Source of the DNA: Trichobilharzia szidati
Lineage: Eukaryota > Platyhelminthes > Trematoda > Strigeidida > Schistosomatidae
Direction of reading: 5' to 3'
DNA: 64,000 nucleotides
NCBI GenBank assembly: GCA_944472155.2
Contig: OX235277.1
Span: forward strand, 23,694,804-23,758,803
Shown here one piece after another: positions 1-12,344 of this stretch (positions are counted from its first letter, which is position 1; every line of letters starts with the position of its first letter). A program made the translations under genes and the position numbers. The notes under the pieces were generated by a model that worked only from the letters and a program-made list of their open reading frames with translations, did no database searches and had not been told where the DNA came from.

Positions 1-1190
1 CCATAAAAACCGTCATCTTATATATATATATATATATATATATTTGAATTGTCGATTAATGCACAACATATAATGGTAACTGTGAAATGCACACTGAAAA
101 CTCTACCTGAAATATTATTGAACAAGAATTCATACATAACCTCAGTGTGTTTGAAGCCCCTCAGAATATATTTCAAGCCATTAGATTGGTATGTCCATAC
201 AAGTATTCAGGAAATATATTACTTGTTACTTTTGTTGAATAATTTAGTGATTCGACACAATCTCATCTGAAAATGGAAAAATATGTGAGTGTGTATCTAT
301 GGATTTCAAAATGATAAATTGAAAGCTATAGAAGTTTAAATGCACACACGAATTATAGTCTCCAACCTCATTGAGGCCTATTCGACGACATACTGACTAC
401 ATCTCACACTTCATTCAGTCACTGTGTTAATCAATTGAATGAGGAATGGACTGTGTGTGTGCATTTGAAATGTATATGCTTCAGCCAATCTCCAAACAAT
501 GAAAAGTGTTAGGTTTATTCAAGCAGGAGAAATCCCTGATGAAAGCAACTAGTGGACACTAAGTGTCCTTCAGAAATCGCTGAAATCGTGCACTCCACGT
601 CAGAGTGTATGTGGGCAACCAGAATAATCCATCCGATTCATCAGATAACATGAAACTGTGTATGTTAGACAGTACCAGAGTTGTGTTTATGCAGTGAGAT
701 TCGTTTCTGTGTGTGTACAGAAATTCACTTGTTTGCACCATGAAACATCACACTGGTGTTTAAATCGTCAGTGTTTCCTGAAGAGACACTTGCATCTGAA
801 AATAAAGAAAATTGTGAAAATAGACGGACTCAAAGTGGAGAAACGCAATTGCAGAGAACCGCCGAATTATAATAACTTCAAATATCAACAGTTTTATTGG
901 CTGATCCACCACGAATTGTTTGATTATAGTTTTTCTCCTCGACAGCTTACAGTTATATGTTAACATAATTATTTTTGCACTAATAATCAAATGATAGACG
1001 ACCTTTTTGTAATTTTGAATCAGTTCCTCTAGCTCACAGTTCATATTCCCTGTTGCTTTTCAATATGCAACAAAATACGGTGGAAGAAGATACGTCATAT
1101 ATTCTTTTCTACGTAAATAGGTATTTATGGGAATGGTTTCGTAGCTTAATCGGATGCTGCAATATCTTCCGACATTTATAAATAATTGCA
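1..1190. other. AT-rich intergenic DNA, no gene recognised
   Basis: Only a (TA)n microsatellite at about 19-43 stands out. Open frames here are short, lack splice context and resemble nothing I know. Confidence 0.6.
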
Positions 1191-1380
1191 TGGAGGATTT
1201 CATCATGAGCTGACATCAGTTAGAGAACCACTGGAAAACCTGGGAGTACTGGACAGCTTTTTCGTCCTAGTTTGGGACACTTCACAGTACTCGCCCACCG
1301 GGATTCTAGCCCAGCTGTCCAGTACTCCCAGGTTTTCCAGTGGTTCTCTAACTGATGTCAGCTCATGATGAAATCCTCCA
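1191..1380. repeat. Sm-alpha-type SINE 3' ends in a perfect inverted dimer
   Basis: Positions 1191-1258 and 1313-1380 are perfect 68-base reverse complements around a 54-base spacer. Homology continues a few bases outwards with one mismatch. The arm carries the recurrent string CTGTCCAGTACTCCCAGG followed by TCTCTAACTGATGTCAGC, the 3' part of the element seen complete near 6241. The spacer holds a degenerate hammerhead-like stretch on the minus strand (TCCCAAACTAGGACGAAA), as expected of Sm-alpha, a tRNA-derived schistosome SINE known to carry a hammerhead ribozyme. Confidence 0.8.
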
Positions 1381-3539
1381 TTCAATTAAACAAAATCCCT
1401 ACCAAACCAAAACTTGAAAATTTATAATTAAATTGACTACGTTCTGCAATTAATAATTTAATCAGAATTACTGATGATAATTGAAAATAACTTCTGCGAC
1501 ATTTTCAGAATTATATGATGTCTATGCGGTTGGGAATACATAGCAGAAAAAATTGGCTTTCGAGGTTTGAAATCAACACAGATTCAAGTAAATTTCAAAA
1601 TAATAATAATAATTTGCTTTATTCCAAAACAGTACTTGTGATACAGAATGGAATTATCAGCATTTTTACTACAGTATTGCATCCAGTTAGTACATTATCA
1701 CTAAATAGAATTCTACATAGATTAAGGAAATCTCAGTTAATTATGACAACAACATACTGGCATGTCGGTAGCAAAGCCAAAGTTGAACAGATTGTTTGAA
1801 GCAGATGTACCACACATCCCCTAATACTCTAAAAATCGAAAAGTAACGTCAAGATGAAATAACTGAAGAATCCACAAAACTGCTTTCAAGCAGCTGAATT
1901 GGTATATTATAAATTCAAAATGAAAAATGAACCAAAAATATGAAAAGGTTTTCTGGAGTGCAAACAGTCATAATGTCGATAAATGAGTGAATGCATAAGT
2001 CATCTGGTAAGCGTTGATGGAGGTAGTCAGGAAAACATCAAAATATTCAAAAGTACCGGCTGGAAAAAATTATTCAGAGAAAATATAACTTAGTTCAACC
2101 GACTTATCAAAACAGGAGGGTGAATTGCCTCCAAAGAGAAAACGACTAGTTAAACGAATAGTCAACATATAACCTGAAAACAATCATTCATATACTCAAA
2201 ATAAACAAGGAAGACTATACCACATATTAAGAAGATCGCCAAAAAGCATTTGCGGCAGTTAGGATGCGCAAATCAAGCTGACAAGTATGCCCACAAATCG
2301 TCAGGCAGTCATGAAAACAGTTTCAGTTGGAAATATTCACTGATGATAGATGACTATCACTGGGGACACTGCGTATGAAAATCAACAATTACAACAACAA
2401 CACCGGCAAGCACAATATCACCCTTAGTTGCCACTGAATGTTATCTCAATTAACCTCAGTACCTCTTAGTGTGAATTCATCCAGCTGTTTAGGAGAAGAA
2501 GAAGCTGGTAAATCACGTCTGAAACGCCGTATAATGCGCAACATGAGAATGAAGAGGAAGTAGAAGAATATGCAGACGGAGAAGAAGAAGAGGAGGAGGA
2601 TGAAGTAAAAACTACCTGATGAACCACCTGAAGAAGTGCAACGTTTGAGTAAGCATTTGATACATTTACACGCTGGATAACGATTTCTTCAATCATCGGA
2701 TTAATCAAAAATTAATTTGCTAAAAGTTGCAGTGTCAATTTGCGTTTTCCAAACTGGTTCACTTTAGATGGAAGCGTTCAAGGAGTTTTCGGTTACAAAT
2801 CTCTCAACATTCATAAAATTCTGCAAGAATTTTGCTGTGGAACACCTATGAATGTGCTGTGGACAAAGAATTTACTGATTTTGGAGAGATGAGTATCGAT
2901 GCCCCGTAGAGTGGTGTGAAAATCACATACTCAAACGTGACAGCTCGATTTCGTGTCAACACCAACGATGTCACAAATTCACTTCTTTCTCCATGTCCTC
3001 GTATCTGCATTCAAAGCCGACTAGACCAGTTTAATCCGTGTGCATCGTTATGTGAATCACATTAAAGTCTTATGAATGTGGACATATTGGAAGGAGGGCA
3101 GTTAGAAAAACATATATTCAACTAATCTGAGAATTGGTGCTTCACATTCGATGAGTTAGTCAAATATAAATGTTTTTCTGTGTTTCATTTCATTAAGATG
3201 TGGCACTGGAATGCACACTATCACCATGTCCTCAATGAGAGATGATTTCTGTCGTATTAGGCATTGTCTTATTGTGCAATCGAAAGACATCTTCTTGAAA
3301 TTTTGGTTGAATTGATTATTAATTTTATTCAGGGAATATATGCCTTGATCTGGATAGTAGAAATGTGTATTCCTGGTTACGCTTTCACTAGGTTTGTTAA
3401 CATAATATTCTTGTATGTATTTTGGTTCAAATTACCGCTGTCTGTATTTACACGTCTCACTTATTATTTTTGTTATTTTGAATTTTTTTTGTGTAAGTGA
3501 TTAATAGTAGTTTTTCCGTGCATTATATTTTAATCCTTG
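1381..3539. other. AT-rich intergenic DNA, no gene recognised
   Basis: A purine-rich GAA/GAG tract lies at about 2495-2610. A hydrophobic open frame at 3264-3500 is phenylalanine- and isoleucine-rich, as AT-rich noncoding DNA gives by chance, and has no splice or promoter context. Confidence 0.5.
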
Positions 3540-4400
3540 TATATACTTAAATGCCTGTAAGAATCATTTATAAAATTATATTTGTAAAATCTCAGTGAAA
3601 TTGAAATGATTGATTCCAACGTTTCGTTCGGCAATCTGGTCCGAACTTCTTCAGGGAAATTAATCGAATTAAAATAAACAGAGGTTTATATATAAAAGGA
3701 ACAACTCTTGTTTTTAAAACTTTGTCCAATCATGAGCCATGCAACAGGCATCAACATGTATAATAAATAAATAAATAAAATAGTGTGTTTATATATAAAA
3801 GTACATCTCATGTTTTTAAATTGTTTGTTCTGTCATGTGAATCAAGAAACAGCTATCAATAGGTATAATGAACAAAACAAAACAAAAATTTTTATATGAA
3901 ATAAAAGTCAATCTGAACGAAGAATATTCTTTTCAATAATTTCTCTTCAGGTTCTTACAATTATAAAATATAATATTTGTTGTCGTTACAATAAGGCCAG
4001 TTATGCGGCAGATACATTTTTAACGTAGATTGACTTTTAATTCATAATATGGGAATTTTCCACACTATCAAATTTTATATGAAATGTGATCAAAATTTGA
4101 CCTCAGACTTTCAAAATTAGTCTACTTTTGTTAAAATATATGTGTATATGCAGTATACAATGGTGCGTGTGTATGTGTGTGTGTGAACAGTCATAAAACA
4201 CTTGTTATTCTCATATGAGCTGACTGCAGAAGCCCTACATATATGGTTGAATCCCAACAGTTTGAACAGACGTGAAGGTGTGATCTTAGCTGATGCATGG
4301 CAAATCCTGACTAATAAATAAAATTGGATATGTATCAACAACTAGTCACACTTGATCGAATTACTGATGGTCTACGTCTTCCTATGGAGTGAATAACAAA
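3540..4400. mobile_element. Penelope-like element terminal repeats (pLTR-like)
   Basis: The block starting near 3613 (TCCAACGTTTCGTTCGGCAA) recurs near 48377, 48752 and, inverted, at 49650-49690. The stretch 4074-4135 recurs near 48650-48710, and 4255-4340 recurs near 49275-49350. These shared modules identify a dispersed element next to a Penelope-type reverse transcriptase fragment. It is broken, with no intact frame. Confidence 0.6.
3621..3654 (-). ncRNA. hammerhead-type ribozyme core in the Penelope-like repeat
   Basis: Read on the minus strand this is CTGAAGA, a stem formed by GTTCGG and CCGAAC around a nine-base loop, then GAAAC. That matches the conserved hammerhead core (CUGANGA, stem II, GAAA). 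Penelope-like elements are known to carry such ribozymes in their terminal repeats. Stems I and III were not established, so self-cleavage is not shown. Confidence 0.45.
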
Positions 4401-4621
4401 TTTATAAAATTATATTATATTTGTAAAAAACATCTCAATTATTTTGTAACTAAAGCATAATTATATTTCAATAGTTTACACACAATGATAAGTTTTGTTA
4501 TTGGTAATATTTCGAGCAAAATTACCGCCTGTGTTCACACCACTGTTGGAATTGTTTGATTCACACATTTATGATTTGTACTCATATATATAGTTCATTA
4601 TTATTGCTCATTCCTATATTG

Positions 4622-5440
4622 TGTATATATATATATATGGTCTTCCCATTAAAAGACTGGCCAACAAACTCACACATTTATATCAAGCTGAATCTCGATT
4701 TATGAACCATCGAATTTTCAACATCAGATGCCTAAAAATGGAATTATTCCTGTATATATGAGACTAAAATCACCGATATCTACTGATAAAGCAAATGCAG
4801 CGCTCACAGATGCCTCAAAAATATGCCTCAAAGAAAACCTACGTGGAATTATACGAAAGCTATTCGCAATAAGGAAAGATATTAATGAAGCAAAAGAAAA
4901 ATTGAAGGGAGCAATTGAAAAGGAAAAGTATGAAAGCATACTAGAAGTTGCACAAAAACGAAAAGAAACTACTTATGAAAAAACAAAGAAGAAACAAATA
5001 AAAATATTTAATAAACTCATGATAGCGAAAACGCCGAATGAAAAACAAGTAACTAAAGCCAATTGGGTTGTAAACTTGTCAGACAGAAAGCTAACAGAAA
5101 TAGAGGCAAGCGTACTGATGAAAGGGATGAACTTCAATATTAGCAACAAAAGATTAAAACCTGAAGATATTATACCTGTAATTGAAACAGCACTCGAAGG
5201 ACATGACAAGCAAAAAGCAGAACTGGTACGAGCACAATGTGCATTAATCTTAAGAAAGCAAAAAGCAGAAAAACTGAATGTAACGAAGGAGGAACTAAAA
5301 GCACTCCAAAACATAAAAGCAGACAAATCCATTGTCACTACTCAAGCAGACAAAGGAAACACAACAGTAATACTTAACAAAACGACATATAATCTTGATC
5401 ACAGCTCATATGCCTGTAAGAATCCTCTTAACATTCTCGC
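4622..5440 (+). mobile_element. Penelope-like element, N-terminal part of reverse transcriptase (truncated, frameshifted)
   Basis: A 251-codon frame runs 4728-5483. Its lysine- and glutamate-rich N-terminal part and the motif TTQADKGNTTVIL (about residues 206-218) match the region before the fingers of Penelope-type reverse transcriptases. The relation continues upstream of 4728 (IKRLANKLTHLY, MNHRIFNIRCLK) in another frame, so a one-base shift separates the two near 4725. The protein stops soon after residue 225; palm motifs and the GIY-YIG domain are absent. Inactive remnant. Confidence 0.75.
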
Positions 5441-5483
5441 TATGCATATGTTCAAACTCTCAATCATATTTAGTGTTGCGTAA

Positions 5484-6240
5484 CTTTCAAGACTTAACAT
5501 AATTTATATATGCAAATGGCTACTACCTTCGTTATTCGTATTTCCAACTGCGGTAACACATTGTACTTTTTTAACACTAACTTTATTATCACTAATTTTT
5601 GCTATCATTGTAGTCATCGTTGTCACTAACCTTCAAAATATTTAACACATTATTATTACTATTTGATCCATAAACTCATCGTCATTAGTTAATTTTTTAT
5701 ATATAAAAGTCTACGTAATTTAAAGAAACGTCTGAAGAAGATCTAACTGAAAAAGACATTTAATTAAATTTTTAGATATTCCCGTCGACTGAGTGGACAG
5801 AAGTGCTCGATCCTGTTAGTCACCATCCTCCTATCAACTTCTGAAAACAACATCGTTCATTTATATGACTTGTTCGGATTATATTTAATAAATTTATCGG
5901 CACTAGATTGGTAAATTTTTGTTTTATTTTATTGATAACGTCATATATGTGAGAATAGAGCTATAAAAGAGGATATAACTGAATAGTAAATATTTCTTCA
6001 CTCAGTCTTTTTCTCTTCTAACTTTATATATATATATACATATAAATAAAACCTTTTTCCCACACTCACGAATCTGAGGCTAACTAGCGACTGGCTTTAT
6101 TCAGACAGTTAACCTTGGGTTCTGGTGGAAAACCCTGACCAGTAGGGTGCAGCTGCTTGAACGTGAGGCAGTAACTCATCGAAGGAGACTCTGTGAAGTT
6201 GTCGCGCTATTTCATGAATTGTCAGAAGTTAGAATTCATG
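5484..6240. other. no gene recognised
   Basis: AT-rich sequence with short TA runs near 5697 and 6025. No coding or repeat signal I can name. Confidence 0.5.
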
Positions 6241-6460
6241 CGCCATTGGATCGGGCCCCAGAGGCTTAGTGGTCTACGAGCTAGCTTGCCTTGTAACTAG
6301 AAGGTCCTGGGTTTAAACCTTAGAGTCGGTTACGTGCCGCTTAAGAGTTTCAAACTAGGATGGAATAGCTGTCCAGTACTCCCGGGTGGCTTTTCAATGG
6401 TTCTCTAACTGATGTCAGCTTATGATGAAATCCTCCAACCAATCAAACACAATCCGTACA
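6241..6460 (+). repeat. Sm-alpha-type SINE, near full length
   Basis: The order is a tRNA-like head with an A box (GGCTTAGTGGTCTACGAG, about 6262-6279) and a B-box-like GGTCCTGGGTTTAAACC (about 6303-6319), a decayed hammerhead region (TTCAAACTAGGATGGAA), then the typical tail CTGTCCAGTACTCCCGGG and TCTCTAACTGATGTCAGC. The head shows it is an RNA polymerase III type SINE. The ribozyme core has lost conserved bases (GAAT instead of GAAA). Confidence 0.75.
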
Positions 6461-7514
6461 AAACCGTTACTTGAAATTGCAATATCTTGTCCTTAAACTC
6501 TCGTTCAGTCATGTGAGAGTCATGAATGGTTGTCAAAAACAAAATCGACAAATTTGCATGAACTGTGATCAAGATTACACCAGGGAGTTCCCCAATCTCA
6601 TTAATAATCTGTTTTGTAAATAATGTGTACTTTTACATACTTTAAGGCTTCTATTGACTATATTCCAATAACCATTTTTTATCTGGTGTGTATTCAGAAA
6701 ATCCGTACTTGAAAAATATGTATGTGATTTACAATGTGTAATGGAGAAGAACTGCATATTGTTTTTCAGAATTTCACTAAAATACATAAATTTGTTGCCT
6801 TAGAAGGTATAGATAATCGGGATAATAATTTAGGCGAGCATATAAGTGATACGAATTCATTTTCCTTACTGACCAGCTAACATCACACTACGTTTACCCA
6901 AACACTTTGCGTTCAACTATACATGTAAGGTCTCTGTAAATCCTGCAAGAAGACAAAATGTTTTTGAACGGTAAACATTTCTGTATCTTTTGTTCACACA
7001 CTGTTTGAAATAAACCCTTCTTGTCACTATCATCTTTGAATACATGAATGTGTTAGTCTAGTATCGACACATAATGCATCATGTGCTCTTGAAGTGTTTG
7101 TAATAACAAAGTTGTCAATTCATTGTTTAAATTTTAAACTCAGCTTGTAGAAATGCTCACAACAAAGAACACTTCCTGATTTCTACCTGTGATGCATACT
7201 TCAAATTTGATATGGTGTCCCCTTATCCTGAAATACCGATGCGAACACAGTACAGTCTTCTATTTACTCTATTACATGGCTAACACGCAAATGTTTTCAA
7301 ATCTCAGCCGCATTACCACTGAAATGAATGTTCAGGTTTGCCTTAAATTTCCTGGAAAATAATTTCAGACTATTGAAGAAAAAATTCCCTTGGAGCCTTT
7401 ATGGTGAATTCAAGCCATTGAATGAAAATTGTCGAAGTCAAAATTGAGCGGAATGTTGTGCAACGGGAAAGAACAAGACACAAAAGCACAAGAACAAAAC
7501 GATTACGGTTACCA
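6461..7514. other. no gene recognised
   Basis: Unremarkable AT-rich sequence on both strands. Confidence 0.5.
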
Positions 7515-7712
7515 CTGTGTGCGTCGGTGGCACAGGGGTTAGGACTCTCGCCGACCATGCACATGGTCCGGGGTTCGATCCCCTGCCGACGCACACCTGA
7601 TATCTATGGTCGGCCTGCAAAATTTGGGCTACCGATATCCATGCTGAAAATTCTATACTTGTACTGAAAATACGGTGTGGCATCAAGCTGTAATCAAAAT
7701 AAAAAAAATAAA
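7515..7712 (+). repeat. tRNA-derived SINE, family A, full length
   Basis: The tRNA-like head is closed by GTGCGTCG and CGACGCAC (about 7517-7594), has an A box (GGTGGCACAGGGGTTAGGA) and a B box (GGTTCGATCCC), and is followed by a family-specific body (TATGGTCGGCCTGCAAAATT) ending in an A-rich tail. Copies occur at 7995-8155 (-), 9778-9971 (+), 41241-41424 (+) and 60107-60290 (+). Confidence 0.8.
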
Positions 7713-7994
7713 ATTACACCCTCCTTCGGTATGCATTGACAGGGTTGAAGTCTTTCGATGCCAATGGCTACTGAGAGACAAAGTATCCACCTTTTTCTTT
7801 GTATATTGATTATTTTCAAAGCCTGACTACATTTCATTGTGTGTCCCAAATCAATTAGTTGTCTTACAATTGTGCTTTGGAACATTTTGCTGCATGTAAA
7901 ACGTAGACTTTATAGGGATATCCTCGGAGAATCTAGTTGATTATCTCCTCTCAATACTATATATATATATACTTAGTTTTGTTATTGCTTGATT
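7713..7994. other. no gene recognised
   Basis: Short spacer between two SINE copies with a TA run near 7960. Confidence 0.5.
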
Positions 7995-8155
7995 CCACAC
8001 AGTATTTTGGTGAAAGTATGGAATTTTCAGCATGTGATACGAGAAGCCCAAATTTAACAGGTCGACCATTAATATCAGGTGTGCGTCGTCCGGGAATCGA
8101 ATCCATGACAATGCGCATGGTCAGTGAGCGTCCTAGCCTCTGTGCCACCGACTTA
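7995..8155 (-). repeat. tRNA-derived SINE, family A
   Basis: On the minus strand this copy runs from a mutated tRNA-like head (A box near 8150, B box near 8095) into the same body as the 7515 copy. More diverged. TA-rich microsatellite flanks the head side at 8153-8190. Confidence 0.75.
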
Positions 8156-8209
8156 TATATATATATACATATATAGGTATATATATACATAACTATATAT
8201 AATATTAGT

Positions 8210-9005
8210 TGACAACAAAGGTCGAAGTTTAATGGCTGTCCGTTCATAAGGAATAACAGTATGCAGAAATGGTGAATAGTTTGCTTGCAGTTGAATTAGC
8301 TGACAACTAATCATTTCAGTGATGGATATCCATTTCTTAAGAGTAGCTGGGAAACAAGAGTAGAAAACACGCAAAATAGGTAGCAAAAATTAGTAAAACT
8401 ACAGGCACCACATAGAATTTATTATACAGTTACTGAAGAAAATAAGAACGAAAATCAAACAGTAAAGCCTTCCTGATCATTAAGTTACAGTTTTCCTTTT
8501 GAACTTCTGGAAATTTGGGTGCGTGAAACAAGATGTTTAGTTGACAGTTCCTAAATATGATACTGAGTGAAGTCTGTAGTGATGCTGTGTGTCCAGAAGC
8601 CACAATGTGCTGCATAATAAGGCTGTTGACGTTTCCGCGATCTCGTTTCGACGATCATGCTGTTAAGTTTTAATGAGCGAGTGTGGCTTGTACAGGCGAT
8701 GTATGTGACTCCGAGTTAAATGCTAAATAGACTTTAATTTGGAAGTAGTTGGCTCTCGTGTTTTCCATCAACTTGTTTTCTGCAGCGGCATGGTTCCTTA
8801 TTTCACCTTAAGTCATTGTGAACGTCCTGTAAGGAACCGAGAACGCTTATTATTGGTCGAGCCGCACATCAAAAGTAACAGGCTTTTAGTTTATGCGTGA
8901 AATCAATATCCATATATGGAAGTATTATTGCTATTCATTTTAAACTTTCAAACTCACTTCAATCGTTGAATTGTAGCAATCACGTGACGTGTACTTTGCT
9001 CACAG
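8210..9005. other. no gene recognised
   Basis: No repeat family or exon signal that I can support. Confidence 0.45.
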
Positions 9006-9112
9006 GTGTATTGAAGACAGAATCACTGGCTATTTATGATGAGCACCTGACATCTTTTCAGGATGGTAGACGTCTGTTGAAAACAGTTTGTACCTTTAAT
9101 AAATTAAGATAG
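9006..9112 (+). CDS. candidate last exon of an unknown gene (weak)
   Basis: After the acceptor TTTGCTCACAG at 9005 a phase-1 frame gives 34 residues (TESLAIYDEHLTSFQDGRRL in the middle) and stops with TAG at 9110-9112. AATAAA overlaps the coding end at 9098-9103. Length, phase and charged composition resemble the last exons of genes A and B, but I found no partner exons, so this could be chance. Confidence 0.25.
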
Positions 9113-9777
9113 TGTTGTTAGAGGACGAAGCATATCTGTCTGAAATAAGCGAGGACTTTGCTCAATACATTTGAACACACTGATCACACATTTACTCGTC
9201 AACTCAATTCATACGCAAGATAAAAGTGGAACTAATATTTACAAATTGTTACAGAGAATTCAGTGATAACCCAACAAACCAAATTCGCAAATTGGCGTTT
9301 GTAGACTTCGAGCAGGTGAAAATTTCCTTCGGAAACCGCAACTATTTAGATTACAGTGTGTCAATAATGACAAAATCATAGTGAGTGCTAAATCAGGCAG
9401 AGTATTACAACAGCAGTTATGGACGGATTGCATTATATAATCAAGTTCAATGAACATATCGAAATAGGTTCATATCACGAGATCAAATGACCCGTAAACA
9501 CAATTGTGAATAAGATCGAAAAGTCTATAAAGATGAGTGAAATCACTTCCGCTCGGATGAATCGAAATGGCTAGATCTAATGCCTATTGTTGGAAACCTT
9601 TATTTCCCAGTACGTATCTTAAACGAACAATAATTCCTCGAACTAATAATCATGATAGAATGTGTGACGTTATTAAAATGCATTTAATACGATACTCTTT
9701 TGGACTTATGCTAGGCATAAGTAACGCATCGACTTATGAATTATCATCACTATTACACCGCATTATTAAGTGGTCAG
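9113..9777. other. no confirmed gene
   Basis: An open frame at 9567-9780 (SNASTYELSSLLHRII near its end) runs into the SINE at 9778. It might be part of the same split sequence as 9990-10181, but nothing firm supports this. Confidence 0.35.
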
Positions 9778-9971
9778 ATCACGTCGGTGGCACAGTGGTT
9801 AGGACTCTCGCCGACCATGCACATGGTCCAAGGTTCGATCCCCTGCCGGCGCACACCCGATATCTATGGTCGGCCTGAATTTGGGCTACCGATATCCATG
9901 CTGAAAATTCCACACTTGTACTGAAAATATGGTGTGGAATCAAGCTGTAAATCAAAATAAAAAAAAAAGAA
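9778..9971 (+). repeat. tRNA-derived SINE, family A
   Basis: A box GGTGGCACAGTGGTTAGGA and B box GGTTCGATCCC are both intact, followed by the family body and an A-rich tail at about 9953-9968. This is the best-preserved promoter of the family in the window. Confidence 0.8.
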
Positions 9972-9989
9972 CTAACTAATCCTTACATC

Positions 9990-10181
9990 ATGAAACACAC
10001 GCTAGAGGAAACTAAAACAGATAGTGTTGGAAAGAACTGTTTTAATTGCGATATACCCAGTTTTATCACCGGTGCTCCGATCAACAAACATCTTGAGACA
10101 GTTTGTAACGCACTGGGTCTCGACCATGAATTTACAAAAATTATCAAACTCTCGGTTGATAAAATGATATTAGGTGTTCAG
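9990..10181 (+). CDS. candidate coding exon, unknown protein
   Basis: From ATG 9990 a 64-codon frame ends at CAG followed by a GTATTT donor. The peptide looks like structured protein rather than random translation: two close cysteines (NCFNCDIP, about residues 16-23), then a helix-like part (HEFTKIIKLSVDKMILGVQ). A SINE lies directly upstream, so 5' sequence may have been displaced. I recognise no family. Confidence 0.3.
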
Positions 10182-10962
10182 GTATTTCTAACTTTCATTG
10201 TGAATTATATAAAGAAACGAATGGGGCTGCGATGAGATCATGAATATCCGGAATCGATTCAGACATATTTATGGGTGGTTGACAGCATTAACCTATTAAG
10301 ACATTGATTCCTACTTCTTGATCATCGTGGAGATATCGGGATCACGTTCTCACTTGTTCTTAAGTCGATCAAAAAATGTGAGACTATGAAATCCGTCCTC
10401 TCTCTTCCACTCCAAATGATTCGCATGAAAAATCGACTTCCTCTTTTACGTCACCGAACAGATTTCCAACATTTTTAACAATTACACATCAACCCAGAAA
10501 GATCTTAATGAATTGCAAATAGCCACGACATCAACTTTTTGGATATGCTCACTTTCAAGTGTGAAATGGTTACTTCCAGCGCTTAACGATAATAATGATC
10601 ATAATAATGATGGTAAATCTTTTGAATATCTTAGAGCGATTTGAGGAGAAAGAAGAGGAGAGGACTTGAAGTAATGCAAATACAGAGCATATGAACAAAC
10701 TTGACATATTGTGTCAACTAGTTATCAGAAAGTTGGAAGCGAACCAGTGCAACACTTTTTCAACTTGCATATATTCATCTGCTCAATGTGGCAGCCAACA
10801 ATTTCGAAAGCGTCTTTCACAGATGAAAAGCATAATATGCTGCGTGTTCAGTAAGAAATATTAGATGATTCTTTTGACAGTTTAGGTGTGTAGGGGGAAG
10901 GAATCATTGATAGAATTGGAACCGAGGGACTTTCAAATTCCACAAAAACTGACCGATGAAGA
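10182..10962. other. no gene recognised
   Basis: No exon or repeat signature that I can name. Confidence 0.45.
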
Positions 10963-10976
10963 TTGATTCAAAAATT

Positions 10977-11250
10977 TCAGTGGTTACTGCTAATAAAATT
11001 TTCAGCAATACACAATTTCGTCAACGTCCTCTGTGATTCAGATAGCGTTAAGCATGGAACATGCGGACTACGCTGTAATTGGCAAAACGAAAGACTCCAC
11101 AATCGCCTCCTACATGTAATGGAGGCTGACACAGTTTCAATTAACTTACTTACAATTTTACCGACTAACATTCTGATCACTAGTTTACTCATTTTGAATA
11201 ATTTTGATTTGATTCTACCTGCTATTACAACCATGCTATCACTGACTATC
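10977..11250 (-). CDS. candidate exon, cationic amphipathic peptide, copy 1
   Basis: On the minus strand an acceptor-like ATATTTCAG precedes position 11250, and a frame stays open to a stop near 10977. The first 45 residues (SDSMVVIAGRIKSKLF, KLVIRMLVGKIVSKLIE) are rich in lysine and aliphatic residues with helical periodicity. Copy 2 at 12808-13000 preserves them with mainly V/I, L/V and K/R exchanges, suggesting past or present coding. After about residue 50 the copies diverge. No signal-peptide exon was found, so it may be a pseudogene. Confidence 0.35.
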
Positions 11251-12344
11251 CTGAAATATTATCTCGCATTTATTTTGCTGTTGTCGAGTAAATTGGATGT
11301 GACATGGTACAGAATACTGAGACTTACACAGCATCAAGTTTACTGCTTCATGTATAAGGCAACTAAAATAATAATAATCATCATTATTATTAATATCACG
11401 CCGTCATATATTTCATCGTAGTGCCAGAAAATGTGTTTAGCTTAGTAGAGAGAGTGTGTGTGAATTGCACTCTGCACAGCGAGACAGTGAATGTGTCGCA
11501 TGCAGTGTGTATCTGTCTGTTTGTCTCTCTCTCTTTCTACGTGTGTGTGAGTGTGTGATGGAGTCACTCTGAACTGTAATGAGCAGTGTGACTATTCACT
11601 AAGATACCTGATAATTAGATGAGATATCCTACACTCTGTAATATGAATAATAATAATAATAATAATGATAATATCAACAGTAATATTATCATTATTATTC
11701 TGAATAATTATATTTATTCATACAATAAATACAAAGGCGCATTTCTTCAGATAATATCAGTCAATGTTTTGTGTTATCTTAAGGTTCAGGTCATCTAAGG
11801 AATGTCGGTTAATTAGAAATAGTGTTGTCAGAATGGTAATTCATTATTTAGAAATGCGGCCTAGGAGATATTTTATCATTACTGTCAGCTTAATAGACTT
11901 TGCCATCGATTCTCCATTTAGGCTGATTATTCATGAAATCGTATGTAACCTCCATGAATGTTCTCGTTTGATTTACTCCACAAGTAGATTGTTTCTACTG
12001 AAGTCAGCAGAGACGGAATTTTCGTTTTTGATAAGAAATGTAAGCGGGAATTATTAGATGGACACTTTTCATTCTTATACTGCTTTCAGATTTCACGTGT
12101 GTCTTCTAGAGTTAACTGATATTCCATGCAGATTTCTAGTCAGCATCTTCGTCATTATCCTTCGCTGTCTTTGAACGACACATTCCAGAATTATAAAACA
12201 CTACGGACAATGTAGTCAGGAATATTGATATTCATTTCGGACGAAAACACACGGTAGTTCAATTCATCGGATATTGTACAGTTGACAGAGTTTCTTTTCC
12301 TTGTCTTCCAAATGAATCTGGAGTAGATGAGAATCATTCACTCT
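11251..12344. repeat. intervening part of a duplicated block, no gene recognised
   Basis: An (AAT)n microsatellite lies at about 11645-11670. The stretch 11745-11830 recurs at about 13470-13555, marking the end of the duplicated block. Confidence 0.5.

Noticed and set aside
1186..1385. Identical 60-codon frames on both strands
   Set aside because: A consequence of the perfect palindrome of Sm-alpha tails, not a gene.
3264..3500. 78-codon hydrophobic open frame
   Set aside because: Composition follows AT-rich DNA; no promoter, splice or homologous copy.
7517..7594. Possible functional tRNA gene
   Set aside because: A cloverleaf-like head is present, but it is joined to a repeated body with A-rich tail, and several copies exist; it is a SINE.
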